Source: Xiphydria camelus (lineage: Eukaryota; Arthropoda; Insecta; Hymenoptera; Xiphydriidae). From it: DNA of 64,000 bases. A program made the position numbers and the translations under genes. The notes under the pieces were generated by a model. That model did not search any database and was not told the origin of the DNA. It saw only the letters and a list, made by a program, of their open reading frames with translations. Positions 11,000-22,800 of the stretch are shown here, piece by piece; the first letter of the stretch is position 1; each line of letters opens with the position of its first letter. Location: positions 3,231,501 to 3,295,500 of the forward strand of contig OY783199.1 of assembly GCA_963678675.1 (NCBI GenBank). Reading direction: 5' to 3'.

Positions 11000-13099
11000 T
11001 TATTTGTGATCGGAGCTATTGAAGTCATTGCGAAACCCACCACCACTACCATCACCGCTGTTACCACCATTGCCACCACCACCGCCGTTAGTCTCTTTGG
11101 CGTAGGCGGTTCTGAGTCTCTTCCTCGCCGGAACCGCGTGCGACGACGGCGGCGGAGCTCGGCAGTTGCTCCGCGAGAACGCTTCCTCCTCCTCGTTCTC
11201 CACCTTCAACCTCTTCGAGTTGGTTGCGCTCTGGCTGCTTCCGTTCAGGCTCGAGCAGCTTCCCGACGAGCCGGACGATCCGTTGGAGACTGGACTCGAA
11301 TTCGCGGTGGTGAGCAGCTGCGATTTCGAGTAGTTGTTGCCGGGAAAACGTCCGTTCACCACCGCCGAGGATCTCGGGAGACCACCGCCCGAGAAGTGAT
11401 TCTGCGTAGACGCGATTTGCTTTGGCGTCGTGACGGCGTTGGCAGCCGTCGGTGCGATCATCAGCAGATTATTGCCGTTCTTGTCGCAGGCCAGATTGTG
11501 CGACGTGGAGTTCTGCGACGTCCTCTCCGCAGGGTAGTTCCCTCTGTAAGTCTGGACCGGAGCCTCGGTATTGATCCGCTCTTGCTTGAAGACGGGAAGC
11601 GCGGCCTTCGCCTGGTAACAGGTGGAGTTCTGGCCGAAGAAGTGGGGCTCGCACTTTATCCTGACATCGTGCGGCTGGATCCCGTTGCGATCCTGAGCCT
11701 TCTGCCAGTCGATGACTTTGCTCAAGAGGTCGATGTACCTGCGGAGATGTATGAACGTTCTTGTGAGCGACGAAAGCTTCGCTATTCCCGTGTATCGGAT
11801 CTCACAGACCCCGGAAATCCTTTCTCACATAATTGTTGATCACGATAAAATGTTTTCTTCAGCCAAAAAACATGATATCAGATGAGGCTAGACTTACTCG
11901 CCTGGAAAGAAACTTGAATCATTATTATCTCATTGTCTATGAGCTCTTTTGGCTGATATTTTTTTTGGAGATTATATTTTTATCTACAAAAAATCGTAGG
12001 ATATCGATATGGACTAAAAATCCATAAATAATGAGATAATACAGATTGGAGTTTCTTTCCCGGCGAGTAAGTTAGTTTAGCCTCATATCGTATAACTTCA
12101 GGATCAAGCCATGGTTTTCTTCGTACAAGAAAATATTTGATAAGCTCGAGTAATGGTTTTTTTTCGCGCAGAAAAATATTTGTTTCAACGAAGGTATTCT
12201 TGAATCAAGAATATATACATATTCCTCGATCAAGAATCTGTATTCTTAAAAATTTTTAAGATCATAATATGATCTTCATTCAAGACATGTTTCTTTGTCA
12301 CTGGCATACTAAAAAAAGTAGTATATTCAATTAAATCGGCGTTTACGGGTAAGGGAGTACAGAATTATTTGCTTCGACTGATAAATTTGGTTACAGCAAT
12401 TAACGGCTATTCGAAGAAAACAAGCTGTGTGGTACATTCGAATCAATCATTAGTCCAAGCAACTCGATCTGCATTCCCCCACCAGTAACCGCCGATTTAG
12501 TCGAATCTATTGAATTTTTTTTCACGTGCGATTATTTCCCTCAGTGCACCTTATCGCCATCCGCAGAATTTCGTTCTTCGACAGCTTCTTATCCGGCGGA
12601 TGGGTCGGCACCAATTTCCGAAGTTCGGCGAAGGCACCGCTCACGTTCTGCTGACGGCACCTCTCGCGACTGTTCGTAAAGAGCTTCCTGATGCCGAGAC
12701 CTCCCGTGCGAGGAGAGGGCGAGCCCAGACGACCGCCTCCCGCCGAGTGGGTTCCGTCCAGCTGCGAAACGATCGCGGATAAGTCCTCGGAGAAGCGCCG
12801 AAGAACTCCGGATACTTCGTCTCGCCACTTCGAGGTGGCGCAGCGTGCTCGGGACTCACGGAGTTCGCGCGATCCCGTCTCCTCTTGTTTTGATCATCGT
12901 CGTCGTCCGTGTCATGCGAATAGAACTCGTCGGAGAGCGTGGCTTCCTCCTCCGTGTCCCTCGGCGTGTCCGGCGAGTCGCCCGGCTCCTCGGCTGGCTC
13001 TCCCTCGCCGGAAAGAAGCGATTCCACCGGCGAGCCGTCTTCCGCTGCCGCGTTGCCGCCATTGTAAGTCAGCATGGGCTGCGAAAGCGAGATCTTCAT
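11000..13099 (-). CDS. HLH3B: TAL1/SCL-class bHLH transcription factor (HLH3B-like)
   Basis: A tissue-specific class II bHLH factor; TAL/LYL proteins pair with E-proteins (daughterless in flies) on E-boxes and act in blood, vascular and neural lineages. Minus-strand exons: 13099-12550 and 11738-11000. It starts [20 protein letters not shown], has an acidic N-terminal region, then the bHLH ([20 protein letters not shown], then [20 protein letters not shown]). Helix 2 crosses the intron as [20 protein letters not shown]. The C-terminal part is low-complexity, Ser/Asn/Gly rich, ending NDFNSSDHK. The frame breaks between KRRRDRANS and [20 protein letters not shown]. Removing 12828-12859 (GTGAGT...AAG, 32 nt) restores it and gives 418 residues; a one-base assembly error is the other explanation. 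The residue after RER is Cys, where I expect Trp in TAL proteins. Confidence 0.85.
11826..12315. mobile_element. degenerate family B MITE interrupted by a family G MITE
   Basis: The left part (ATTGTTGATCACGATAAAAT onward, to CATGATAT) and the right part (AACTTCAGGATCAAGCCATG onward) align with one continuous family B element such as that at 61261-61535. Between them, at 11877-12090, sits a family G element. Family B internal landmarks, CAAGAAAATATTTGATAAGC and TTCTTGAATCAAGAATATAT, are recognisable. The right end is decayed. The element lies in the TAL1-homologue intron. Confidence 0.6.
11877..12090. mobile_element. MITE, family G copy 1
   Basis: Inverted ends of about 65 bp: AGATGAGGCTAGACTTACTC / CGCCTGGAAAGAAACTTGAA at the left, mirrored by AGTTTCTTTCCCGGCGAGTA / AGTTAGTTTAGCCTCATATC at the right, plus an inner pair around TTATCTCATT / AATGAGATAA. 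No coding capacity. It is inserted into the older family B element that spans 11826-12315, next to a TA dinucleotide. Confidence 0.7.
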
Positions 13100-13500
13100 A
13101 TTAGTCGCGAGGTAAGTAAGGAACCTCGCTGCTGACTCAGCGACGATAGAAATTCCTCGGTGATTGGACGGCATTGGGAGCGTTGCGTTTCCTGCGGGGA
13201 TTCATCGAGAAGGCATCGCGTCGCGATAAATTCGCGCGCCTCGTCACGCTCACGCGTCGCATGGCCGAAGATTGATAGGCATTCCTCGGCCACTATATCG
13301 CGCGCGAAGCTCCGCTCCGGGTTTTGAAGCGGAGAAGAGACGAGCGTCTGAACATTGATTGTTGCAACTGCAACGCCCGTTTCCGGTCTCTTTCGAGAGT
13401 CGACCGATTCTCGGACTGAGCGGCGACGCCACGCGATGTGGTTATCATAAGCATATATGATATTCTTCTAAATCTCGTTCGCGATGTAGTTATACTTTCA
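13100..13500. other. upstream region of the TAL1 homologue
   Basis: No gene recognised. GC-rich DNA upstream of the chosen start codon probably carries the 5' UTR and promoter; the frame upstream of the ATG stays open for about 25 codons, so an upstream start cannot be fully excluded. Confidence 0.4.
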
Positions 13501-13817
13501 CACTGAGAGAAAAACAGTTTATTTATAATTAATATAGATACACTCGATTATGGTTAAAGAAATATTTCTTTGGACCGAGCAAATATTCGTTAGCTGTTAC
13601 CGTATTTCGGTTTGAATGAAAAAGAGATTCTTATGATAAACGCATATTTAATTGGCCCAATAAAATATTTCTTTCGTCATAATCAGTGTACACTTATTAA
13701 TTACAAATACAATCTTCTCTCGGTAATAATTTATTAATATATATTCACTTGACCCAACGCAATATTTCTTTAATCAAGTGTACATTTATTAATTACAAAT
13801 AAGCCCGTCTCTCAGTG
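13501..13817. mobile_element. MITE, family A copy 1
   Basis: Begins CACTGAGAGAAAAACAGTTT and ends with ACTACAAATAAGC-like sequence followed by CTCTCAGTG, an inverted match. A second inverted pair lies just inside (TCGATTATGGTTAAAGAAAT against ATTTCTTTAATCAAGTGTAC). No open frame. Family A relatives occur at 53.2-54.0, 55.8-56.0 and 62.98-63.2 kb. Confidence 0.75.
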
Positions 13818-14001
13818 CAGTGGCATAACAGATATTTCACTAGGGACACACTCTTGAAAATAATATTTTTGCAACCCTCTTCACTCTACGAAAAGCTCCC
13901 CTCGAACTCCAATTAAACGATAAATGTTATGGAAATTCCTCAAACAAGGATCCTCGCGCAACTCGTTCATCCTGAACGTATTAATTGGAATGTAAACAAT
14001 A

Positions 14002-14288
14002 GGTGCCCATACACTCAGAGGTCGAACTGTCGGTTTGGAACGGCGCGGTTCAAACCGGCAGTTTTGCCTTTCAGTTAGTGGGCGCGCCACGCGCCAGGTC
14101 GAACTGTCAGGCTGACCCGTCAGTCCAGACCGACGGGAACAACTGCCGCCGTCCACTGCTTATGGCTAGCTTAACCGCGGATTTCTATTCTGCGTTAGTG
14201 GATGACGACGGTTAAAACCGACGGATCGACCCGACGGTTCGAACTGCCGTTCCAAACCGACAGTTCGACCTCTGTGTGTATGGGCACC
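14002..14288. mobile_element. MITE with 43-bp terminal inverted repeats and TA duplication
   Basis: The two ends are inverted copies over about 43 bp with one mismatch: GGTGCCCATACACTCAGAGG and onward at the left, and the complement ending GTGTATGGGCACC at the right. TA flanks both ends (14000-14001 and 14289-14290). The interior carries several further degenerate copies of the GTCGAACTGTC/ACCGACGG motif on both strands. No coding capacity. Confidence 0.85.
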
Positions 14289-14290
14289 TA

Positions 14291-15456
14291 TTTAGCCTAC
14301 ACAACGTCGGAGAGGAAGTAGATATCGCTCGGCGGTATTCTGGGATCTGTCCCTGACATTCGACAGATATACATGCTTTATCGTCAAGGATACGCGTACG
14401 CGTCGATAACGAGGACGAGAATTCATGGAAAGGAGGAACAATGCGATCACCGCGACAACGAGTATTTTTACTGCGTTCGAATTCTTTACTCGGAAGCCGG
14501 AGCTCTCCGTCCGGAAGCTGAGCTTTGGAATGCCGTGAGAAAGGGTTGAATGTGTACTCGCGTAGGCTATAGTCCTCGCCGACGCAGAAACGGAGTCAGT
14601 CGTTCCAGGACCACGAAAGCGTCGACATGACCACTCCGCGAGAATTTTTATGCGCTTGTATCGTCAAAAATAAATTCCTTGCCTCGTGTCTGATCTGGTG
14701 ATTATAAGAAGACACTCTTCCCAATTGAGATTGGAGCGATTTCTCCGTTCGTAAAGCCTTCCGGAGGATGAAAAGTGACGTCTGAATAATTGTTCCGTCC
14801 GAGTAAGTAACGCGCGATAGACCGAGAATCTCGATTTTTTAGTTATATTCGAAATATACTCACCATCGCGTCGAAGCGACGCTCGAAGAACTCGAGAACC
14901 AAAGCTGTATTTTTAAGCTCGGCGAGGATCGGTCGTCTCCCCGCGGAAGAGCGTCATCGGAACGCCAAAGATACCGAACGACTCGCGCCACTATTTATTC
15001 AACGATCGGCCTTGGGCCGGTTTAACCGACAACTCCGGGTGTCCCTAATCGACTAACGGAAGGTCCTGGCAACTCGGGAAAATGAAACTTGCGGAGGCGT
15101 GGCGCCTGTTTCGTGGGTGGAGCTCTCGTATGGACCGTCCCCGGAATGGTCCATACGCGCAGCATCCCTCTATCTGTTATCAGGAACTCTCGCTCTCGGG
15201 GCTCTCTCCGATTGCCGGAGAAGACGCGGTCGTTGTTAGATTATTCCCCGAGCATTGTTTCGTTACGACGAAATTAATCCGAACCCTTAAAGCGAGCCAC
15301 TTTCTCTCGTTATCGCTGTCGTCCGCCAAAGGCGAGAGAAAGGGGGATGATAATCCTCCGCTTCGAGACAGGATCAAGAAGGATCGTCGTGTTTCAATTC
15401 ATCCGTGTTCTTTTAATCGTTACACGCAGGTTTTAAGCGAATCGAGAATCTAGCCA
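14291..15456. other. intergenic, no recognised feature
   Basis: Mixed-composition DNA with several overlapping open frames, none with family resemblance or splice support. It may hold distal regulatory sequence for the TAL1 homologue; nothing in the sequence proves this. Confidence 0.3.
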
Positions 15457-16023
15457 CACCGAGAGAAATAATTTACCGATCCAAGTAATCGTTGACTTGA
15501 ATAGTGCCAAGAACGTATTTATTTAAGTGTACGTTCATTGAATTGAATGCATCCACACGATTTAAATAAAATATACTTCCTAACGGAAATTTTTCTTCGC
15601 AAAATTTCTGCCAAACTTCTGCGAAAAACTCAGCCGAAAGTCTGCCGTTTCTCTGCTAAAAATGTTTCAATTTTAAGGCCTGGTGGAGACTTCGGCAGAG
15701 CTGACAGAGATTTTAGCAGAAATTTCTGCCGATTTTGCGGACTTTGACGAAATTTTTGCCAACTCTGCTGAATCCTCTGCCAGCTCTCCTAAAGTCTCTA
15801 CCGGCTGTGCTGAAATTTCTGCCAGCTTTTAAAATTGGAACATTCGCAGAGAAATGATAGACTTTCGGCCGAGTTTTTCGCACTGCAGTTTTGACAGAGA
15901 TTTGGCAGAGAAAAATTTCCAATAGTGTTGATTCAACGACAACATGTCAGACTTAAATAAATATGTTTTCTTGGCGCTATTCATGTCGACGATTACTTAA
16001 ACCGGCAAATTATTTTTCTCAGT
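15457..16023. mobile_element. ~565-bp foldback element with TCTGCC-type internal repeats
   Basis: Left end CACCGAGAGAAATAATTTAC and right end complement TACTGAGAAAAATAATTTGC are inverted copies, and similarity continues inward for about 90 bp (AAGTAATCGTTGACTTGAAT against AAGTAATCGTCGACATGAAT). The interior from about 15590 to 15920 is built from degenerate short repeats around TTCTGCC / GGCAGA, themselves arranged as an inverted pair (AACTCAGCCGAAAGTCTGCC against GACTTTCGGCCGAGTTTTTC). Confidence 0.75.
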
Positions 16024-16446
16024 ACTTTCGGCTTATTAAAGTCACTCCTCTCGGCATCTCTGCCTTTCCCAAGCAATCAATTCCACATTAGCTCGCACCC
16101 TCTCGACGCGGTGACTGGAAACCTAAAAAAAAAGCCAATCCCTCCTTGGTATGCATCAGGGGTGACAGTCTCGGTGACCCCCTGCCGTCAAGTAGCCACC
16201 AGTCACGTGCTACATATTGTGACAGTTAGGAGGGTGTCGGGGATTTTACAGGGGGATGCTCCGGGTGTCATCTCGCGAACCCGATTAAATGATTATTATC
16301 TCGGACGAAGCTCATTCGAGCGTCGTTATTGGTCGATCTGCGTGGGAGCTCTCCAATGTGTATTATTTCACGTGTGCGTAAAGACGTTCGCTTACGAAAA
16401 TTTCTAACTTTATTAGATCTTTGATAGGCAATATCGTCGAGTCAAA

Positions 16447-16677
16447 GGTGCTCTCCACCCACTCAACGCACTTCAGTCGAAATAATGTCACTCACTAATT
16501 GACGTTATTTTTTTCTCAAAATGACATAAACTTCCTTTAGAAATGAAAAAATAATAATAAAACCTCATATTTTACCATTCTTTCATGACGTTTGATGTCA
16601 TTTTGATAAAGAAAAAAGACGTCATTTAGCGAGTGAGATTATTTTGACTAAAGTGTGTTGCTCGGGTATGTAGAGCC
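16447..16677. mobile_element. MITE with ~60-bp inverted ends
   Basis: Left GGTGCTCTCCACCCACTCAA through AATAATGTCACTCAC is mirrored at the right by GAGTGAGATTATTTTGAC through GGGTATGTAGAGCC. A short inner pair around AAAATGACAT / ATGTCATTTT extends the stem. No coding capacity; target duplication unclear. Confidence 0.7.
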
Positions 16678-16679
16678 GT

Positions 16680-19600
16680 ATGTCAAAGACAAAAACGTCA
16701 CAAATTGTGGGCGAGGTCAGACCACCAGTCACTTGTGGCGTACACGTGACGGATTAGAGCAAGTTTCGGAGGAAAGAAAGTAAACTGCCTTTGCGAATGG
16801 TATTTTCAAAATGCAACGCCCCTCATTTTGAGGAGGGTAACCCTCGGTCGGGAGAAGGGTTCGTTGTGGAGCGACGAATTCAGTAGAACGCTGCTAAAAG
16901 TAGGTAACGCGAAGGATTTTACGAATCAATCAGCAACTGGCATACTTTACGGTCCTTGCGTGTGCAAAGGACGTGCTCGCCTGCCCTCGCTTGCAAATGC
17001 TCGTGGAAGAAGAATTGTAGCTCCGAAAAATTATCTCTCATCGAAACTAACAAGCTTACAAAATATTGAATAATTTCTCAGAATATTTCGAAGATTATTT
17101 AACTTGACGCGATAACTTGATTCAACCATCGATATGCAACTCTCTCTGATCGCTCCGCAAATATCGCCCTAAAAAAACCACCCCCAGTCGTTGCCGCGAT
17201 GATATCGTGACAAATTTCAGGCGTATACAGCTCTCGATCGAATACGCGACGATCCAGCGTTCTTAAAAATTCATAAGGGGACTAATAGAGCGTATAAAGT
17301 ACATCGTCGATATGTGGCCCCCCTAATAGGGCCATAACTATTGTCGAAAAAAGCGACCCTCCGTCGGTCGCCGCGTGTCGCCTCGCCATTATCCACGTGC
17401 AGGCCGATTTTTATATGTATGTATTTGTACACAATGCGTCACGAACGTCGCGGCGTGCATTACCGGCAACGTATGCCTGCATGTGCATAATATTTCTCGC
17501 AGTTTTTTTTTATCGACTGCGTTATCGCTCAATGCCGAACCTCTACAAGGCAATGCGTTATTATATTATTAAATCGTAGAAAAATCATTTTTTCCCTCCC
17601 CTTATAGCACCAACCCCCTCGGGGAGATTCAGATCTCTCGCGGCTTCCCACAAACCTCAGCGGTTCGCCGCTTTGAACGTGACTGCGAATAGGATATTTG
17701 GATTTAGCAAAGTAGCATCGATAGATCTAATCTTTCGTGAGCTATTATCCACAAATACACAGGCACTGATTTGGATGCTCTCTTCAAAATGACTTTTTTT
17801 TTCCAGAAAGAGACCATCGCTCAATTCTTTTGCTAAAAATTTGAAGAATATATTTTTCAACGATTAATGAAATGTGAGGCAAATCGAGTCCAGAGCAAAT
17901 GTGTGAAATATGGCTGATCGGTATGCACGAATTAGCGGGACATAACGGGTGTGTCGGCAGGAAAGAGGCGTGCCACCGAAATTGCGCAGTGTCCCATGAA
18001 CGTCAACGCGTCTTGCTCACGGCGGTGGGGTGGCTCCGGGTGACGGGGGTCGAGAGGGAAACGAGGGTAAAATCAATTTCCCTTATCGCCAGCCACCAGC
18101 CACCCCGTATTAATTCTATTACCGGTGTTTATTTACTGCACGAGCAATCGTATAGTTACACGACGATTTTGCTGCGGAGTTATGGAAAAAAAGAGGGGAC
18201 TAGGATTAGACAGATTTTTTTAAATAATAAGAGTAATAATAAAATTATTATAAACGGGCAGGGGAAGGCAAAGAATCCAGGTCGGAGAATGCTAGTGCAT
18301 ATTTGGGTAAATAATTTGCGAAATTGTTCATTTTGAAAGGATCTATTCCAGTATCTCGTACGTAAACTATAAACGCAAGTATAAAAATTGCGCGAATTTA
18401 TGCAAACACTTCCAAGCATCCAAACGAATGCCGCGAGAACTTCAAGGCTTTGAATATATTTGGATTTCGGAAACTTTCGATGACGAGGCTTTTTCCACGC
18501 GTACAGCGGAGAGCAACCCCGAGAAGCTCGACGCGCGCCGAGTGTTCGCGGCTGATAAGGAACGCACGCCCCGCCTACCATCCCCCAAAAACCGACCCAC
18601 CATCGCGGATCTCGACTTATCGCGAGGTCAAGTTGTTAGCGGCGACTCGGTGCCGGCGCGATGAGGCTAATCCGACGGATCGGAGGAACAAATCGGTCGG
18701 GAGATTAATTTTTTTAAGACTCCGGAAAGTGGAAAGGATTATCTTCACAGTTCGTTAATAAGTCGCAGGCGGTTTATTGTTTTTTCACGCGGTTAGACGT
18801 ATAAAATATACAATTATCTCCTCTCGTCGGACGTACGTGTGCGATATGTACAATTTGTATCTAAAAAGGTAGCGTCATCGTTTAAGGACTTAAATTAGTA
18901 CGTGTGTAATACGTAGAGCACTCAGACGAACGTAGCTTATTCTAGCTGAACACCCTTATGCAATTTAATGGAACCGAAACATTTCTATTTCATACGGATC
19001 TAATTTTTATGAAATTCAATTTTCCATTTATTATCAGTATGATCACCTTTCAACTTAATTACATTTCAATTCTTTCTGGCGTAGAGTCGACAATTTATTG
19101 CAATTATCTTTCAGTTTTTCATCGTGAAATCATATGAAAAAAATGTTTTTATTTTATTAATTTTTACAAGGGTATAGGTAAGCGTTTAAAAAGATTCGTT
19201 AATTTTGATAAAAGCTTTCATTGAAATTTATTCACTCTCGTATTCACTTGCAGAATCAAAACTTTTTAAAAAATGTGATTTCACCACGAAAAACTGGAAG
19301 ATAATAATAGAAATAGAAATATTTTGATTCCATTAATTTGCACAAGGATATACCAATGATAATTAGGTACATACCGTATAACTAGGTCTAAACCAGACAT
19401 AGATGTTATCTCCTTGCCATCATATCCAGTTTATACTCCGACATCTTATATAATATAATACATATCTGTGAATAATTACATTTCAATAGTCTCACTTGTT
19501 TTCAGTATAGATAAAGGGGGAAGGAAGAATACGGAGAGTAGGTAATAAAAAAATACTGTTAATCAATTCCCGCGCCTCTCGGTCGAGCTAAAGGTACAAA

Positions 19601-19872
19601 TTCATGATGGTACACTCGACGCTTATTTTTGATACCAGAATTATTCACAAAGAAGCAGTTAATATTTTGTGAAATTTATTTTTTACAATTTACATCATTT
19701 AAATAAAAAAACGTGTGTAAAATAGAACTGCTTATTGACGAATAATCTCAGTCGCGTCTATTTGACGCTGAAAATAAACGTCAAGCGTCACCATGAATTT
19801 GTTTATTTATTTATTTATTTGTACCTTAATACGATCTTCTCGGCCGGAAGAGGTTTCGCTTTCCACGGATAA
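16680..19872. other. intergenic, no recognised gene
   Basis: About 3.2 kb between the TAL1 homologue and the 3' end of the next minus-strand gene. Frames here are short and without family resemblance. A run of TTTA repeats lies at 19800-19820. The last few hundred bases before 19873 probably include the 3' UTR of the two-TM gene. Confidence 0.35.
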
Positions 19873-22800
19873 TCAATGAAAAGCGAAAATCAGTATGAGT
19901 AACGGCACCGCGATGATGCAAACGATGTAGACCGCGGTTCTAGGCTCGCACGTTGAAACTACGACGTACTCCTCATTCCATTGGGAATCGTTGCCGCTCA
20001 GAGGCAACTCCAGCACCGCCCTTTGGTTGCTGAAGAACTTCAGCGGTAGAGAGCACTGAGTCGTGCTGTTCCTGCAGGAATGGACTGCGTTCGAAGTATT
20101 GTACACGATCTTGAGGAGGTCGAAATGCACTCTGAGGTAATTATCCTGAATCTCGTTCTCCGAGTTGAAGACGAAGAAGTAGTAGCCATTCGTGGGGACT
20201 CTGAAAGGGTGGACGATTGATTGAGGGACATTAGTGCCGTTCGATTCATCATTTCTGAGATGATTAATCCAAATGGTTAGCCATTAATGTCGAGATTCTC
20301 ATCTAGAAATGGAGAAACCTGGAAGCGCGCTTCTTACCGATATGTCACCGTATTGGCGAGGGATGCTGCGCCGTGTTGCTTCTCGTATTTCGGTGAACAG
20401 TGATGATGAGGCGTCAAAGGCAGATTCAGTATCAATCCGCGACACTCCAGAAGACGTTCCTCCGAGCTGCTGAACGAGCTCCAGAACTCGCTGTTGCTCT
20501 TGTCGTTCATCGTCGTCTCGTTCACCGTGCCGCGATCCTCGGCGATGCCGTCCGGACTTAGAACACCCTGCGAAATCAGTGACAATGACAAATCAATCCT
20601 CGTGTTACCGAGAAGACGAAACGATCTCGCGCTATATCTGTTATCTCGCGATAACGATGTAATCCAACGAGACTATCACTCGATTGATCCATATAAATTA
20701 ATCGCGCCAATCGTGATAACTCGATCGAGATGCGATGATGTTATGACATTACCTCCTCGATGGCCGCATCGCTGTCCACGTTGTCCTGCATAAATTCTGC
20801 GTGAAGCGGCGAGGAAAGGACCAGTTCTCTCTTTCTCCTCCTGGTCATCGCCTCATCCAGTTTCTCTTTCCTCTTCGAGGCACTTCCGATCATCCTCTTC
20901 AGCTCCGCACCTTCCCTTCCGCCCTGCGGTTCTCTCTCGTCAATCTCCTTCATCAACTTGTGCAGAACGTTCTTCCCGCGGTTCCCCAGGGAGCTGATCT
21001 TCCGCAGGACGTCCTCGAAGACTTCGGCGGACGTCGGACCTTTTCCGTGCAATTGATCTTGAGCATATTTAATGACTTCCCGTTCCGTTGTCGTTGTACG
21101 ATCTTTGCGGTCGTCATTCGTCGGCACAACTCCACTGTAGATCTTCTTTTCGCTCTCCAAAGCATCCCAAGGTTCTTTCGTGGCCTTTGTAGCCTCTTCG
21201 GCTTCTTCTTCCATTCGTCGTTTCGAACTAATCGCGATCAGCTTGTCCTCGAGATGTTCCATCTGTGCCAGATGTATTTTATTGTCAACGATGGGTGATG
21301 CCATGACTTTATCTTCCTCCTTCTTGACACCCTTCCGAGATTTCTCAGATAAGCTGAAATCCTCCGACTCGCGGCTGCTCTCGCTGAAGGGAAAACTGTT
21401 AGAGACAACTGGAGGTCTGTCTATATTTGCACTCTCCTTGTAAACGCCTTCGTAATGATGATACGGATTCTTCTTCTGCTTGTTCTTGCTGTCCAGCGTC
21501 TTGATGGAGAGCTGATTCAGGATGTCGCGCATGTCCTTGGTGTCCAGCTCGTGGCTGCTGTAATGATAGGCGACCAGAGTATCGTTGGCGTCCGGCGTTT
21601 TGCCTTCCATGTGAAACCGAACGCCTTGACGGACTCTCTTCATCTTCTCCGGCTCGTTGCTCGGACCGTCCGCCAGTTCCTACACAGCGACAAGGTGTTC
21701 GAAATGTTAGCCTCGTTCTTCGGAATTCCACGCGCAGACCCTTCAGCTGTTTCTCACCGGCAGCATCCCCGTCATGTTCAGAAGTCCGCGTTCTTCGGCA
21801 ATCTCGACCAGCTCTTCCAGCTCCTCACTACTGTCGTCGCCGATGAACGCGCATTCGTGAAGATGCTTGTGACCACGAATAATCGTCAGCGACGCGCCCG
21901 GCCACCTATCGATTCGATTTAATTTATTAGAGAGGAGCTGCATCTCCTCCGAGCGACACAGAGGAAACGTCAGACGCGTCGGAAGTCCCTAATTGTACCT
22001 TACACAAGTGGAAACAGTGATACTGCTACCACGAAGAAGGTAAAAGCCCCAGTACTCCTTCATGTCGTTCTCCAGCACCAGGTGCCTCGTCATCGACATC
22101 GGCAGCGCCTCGCCCTGTACTTCCGGTTCCGAGCGCATCAGATAGGCGTTGAAGGTCGCATTCGCACGGACCACCTGAGTCTGAAAAAAGGTGGGAAACC
22201 TTCTCAATGTCGAACAATTTATTCTAACAGTAATCAATATACATATCATACTAGACTAGACGACTATTTGCTAATTCTGATTCAAAAAGTAAAAACCGAA
22301 TCATCATCGCTGCTTTTCCATCGTCGGAGCAGAAACGACCACTGGAAGATACAATTTTTAAACCGACTTTGAAATCTTTATTGGCGTGTACGTTTTTACA
22401 CGAGCGAAAGGCGAACAAATCGCAAAAAAAAATATTCAACGAGACCGCGCAAGTGTGTATTATAGATGTATGTACACACCTTTACGACTCCGCGTTATAA
22501 AGATAGCCGGAGAAATTATCGCTATGAGCCTTTAATATACAGATACGAGTACATAACGTTAATGATACAAATAAGTGGGTGTGCATCTTGATTTAGCAGC
22601 GAGATGACGGGGCGAAAATAAAAACAGGTACCTGACACCAAGTGGTGGAAATCTTAGCGTCGATCAATCTTTGGTCCGAGACGGCCAAGGGATAGACCTG
22701 CTCCGAGTAAACGCGATACCTCAGATAAATGGGTACAGCCACCAGGATGCCCGGGAGGAATACACCGAGGATGCACAGTCGTACGAGCCTCAGCGGTACC

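Noticed and set aside
11006..11839. 277-codon + strand frame opposite the TAL1 homologue
   Set aside because: Antisense to the Ser/Gly/Asn-rich C-terminal exon of the bHLH gene; Arg/Val-rich composition typical of a shadow frame.
15082..15453. 123-codon frame
   Set aside because: No resemblance to a family and overlapping antisense frames of similar length.
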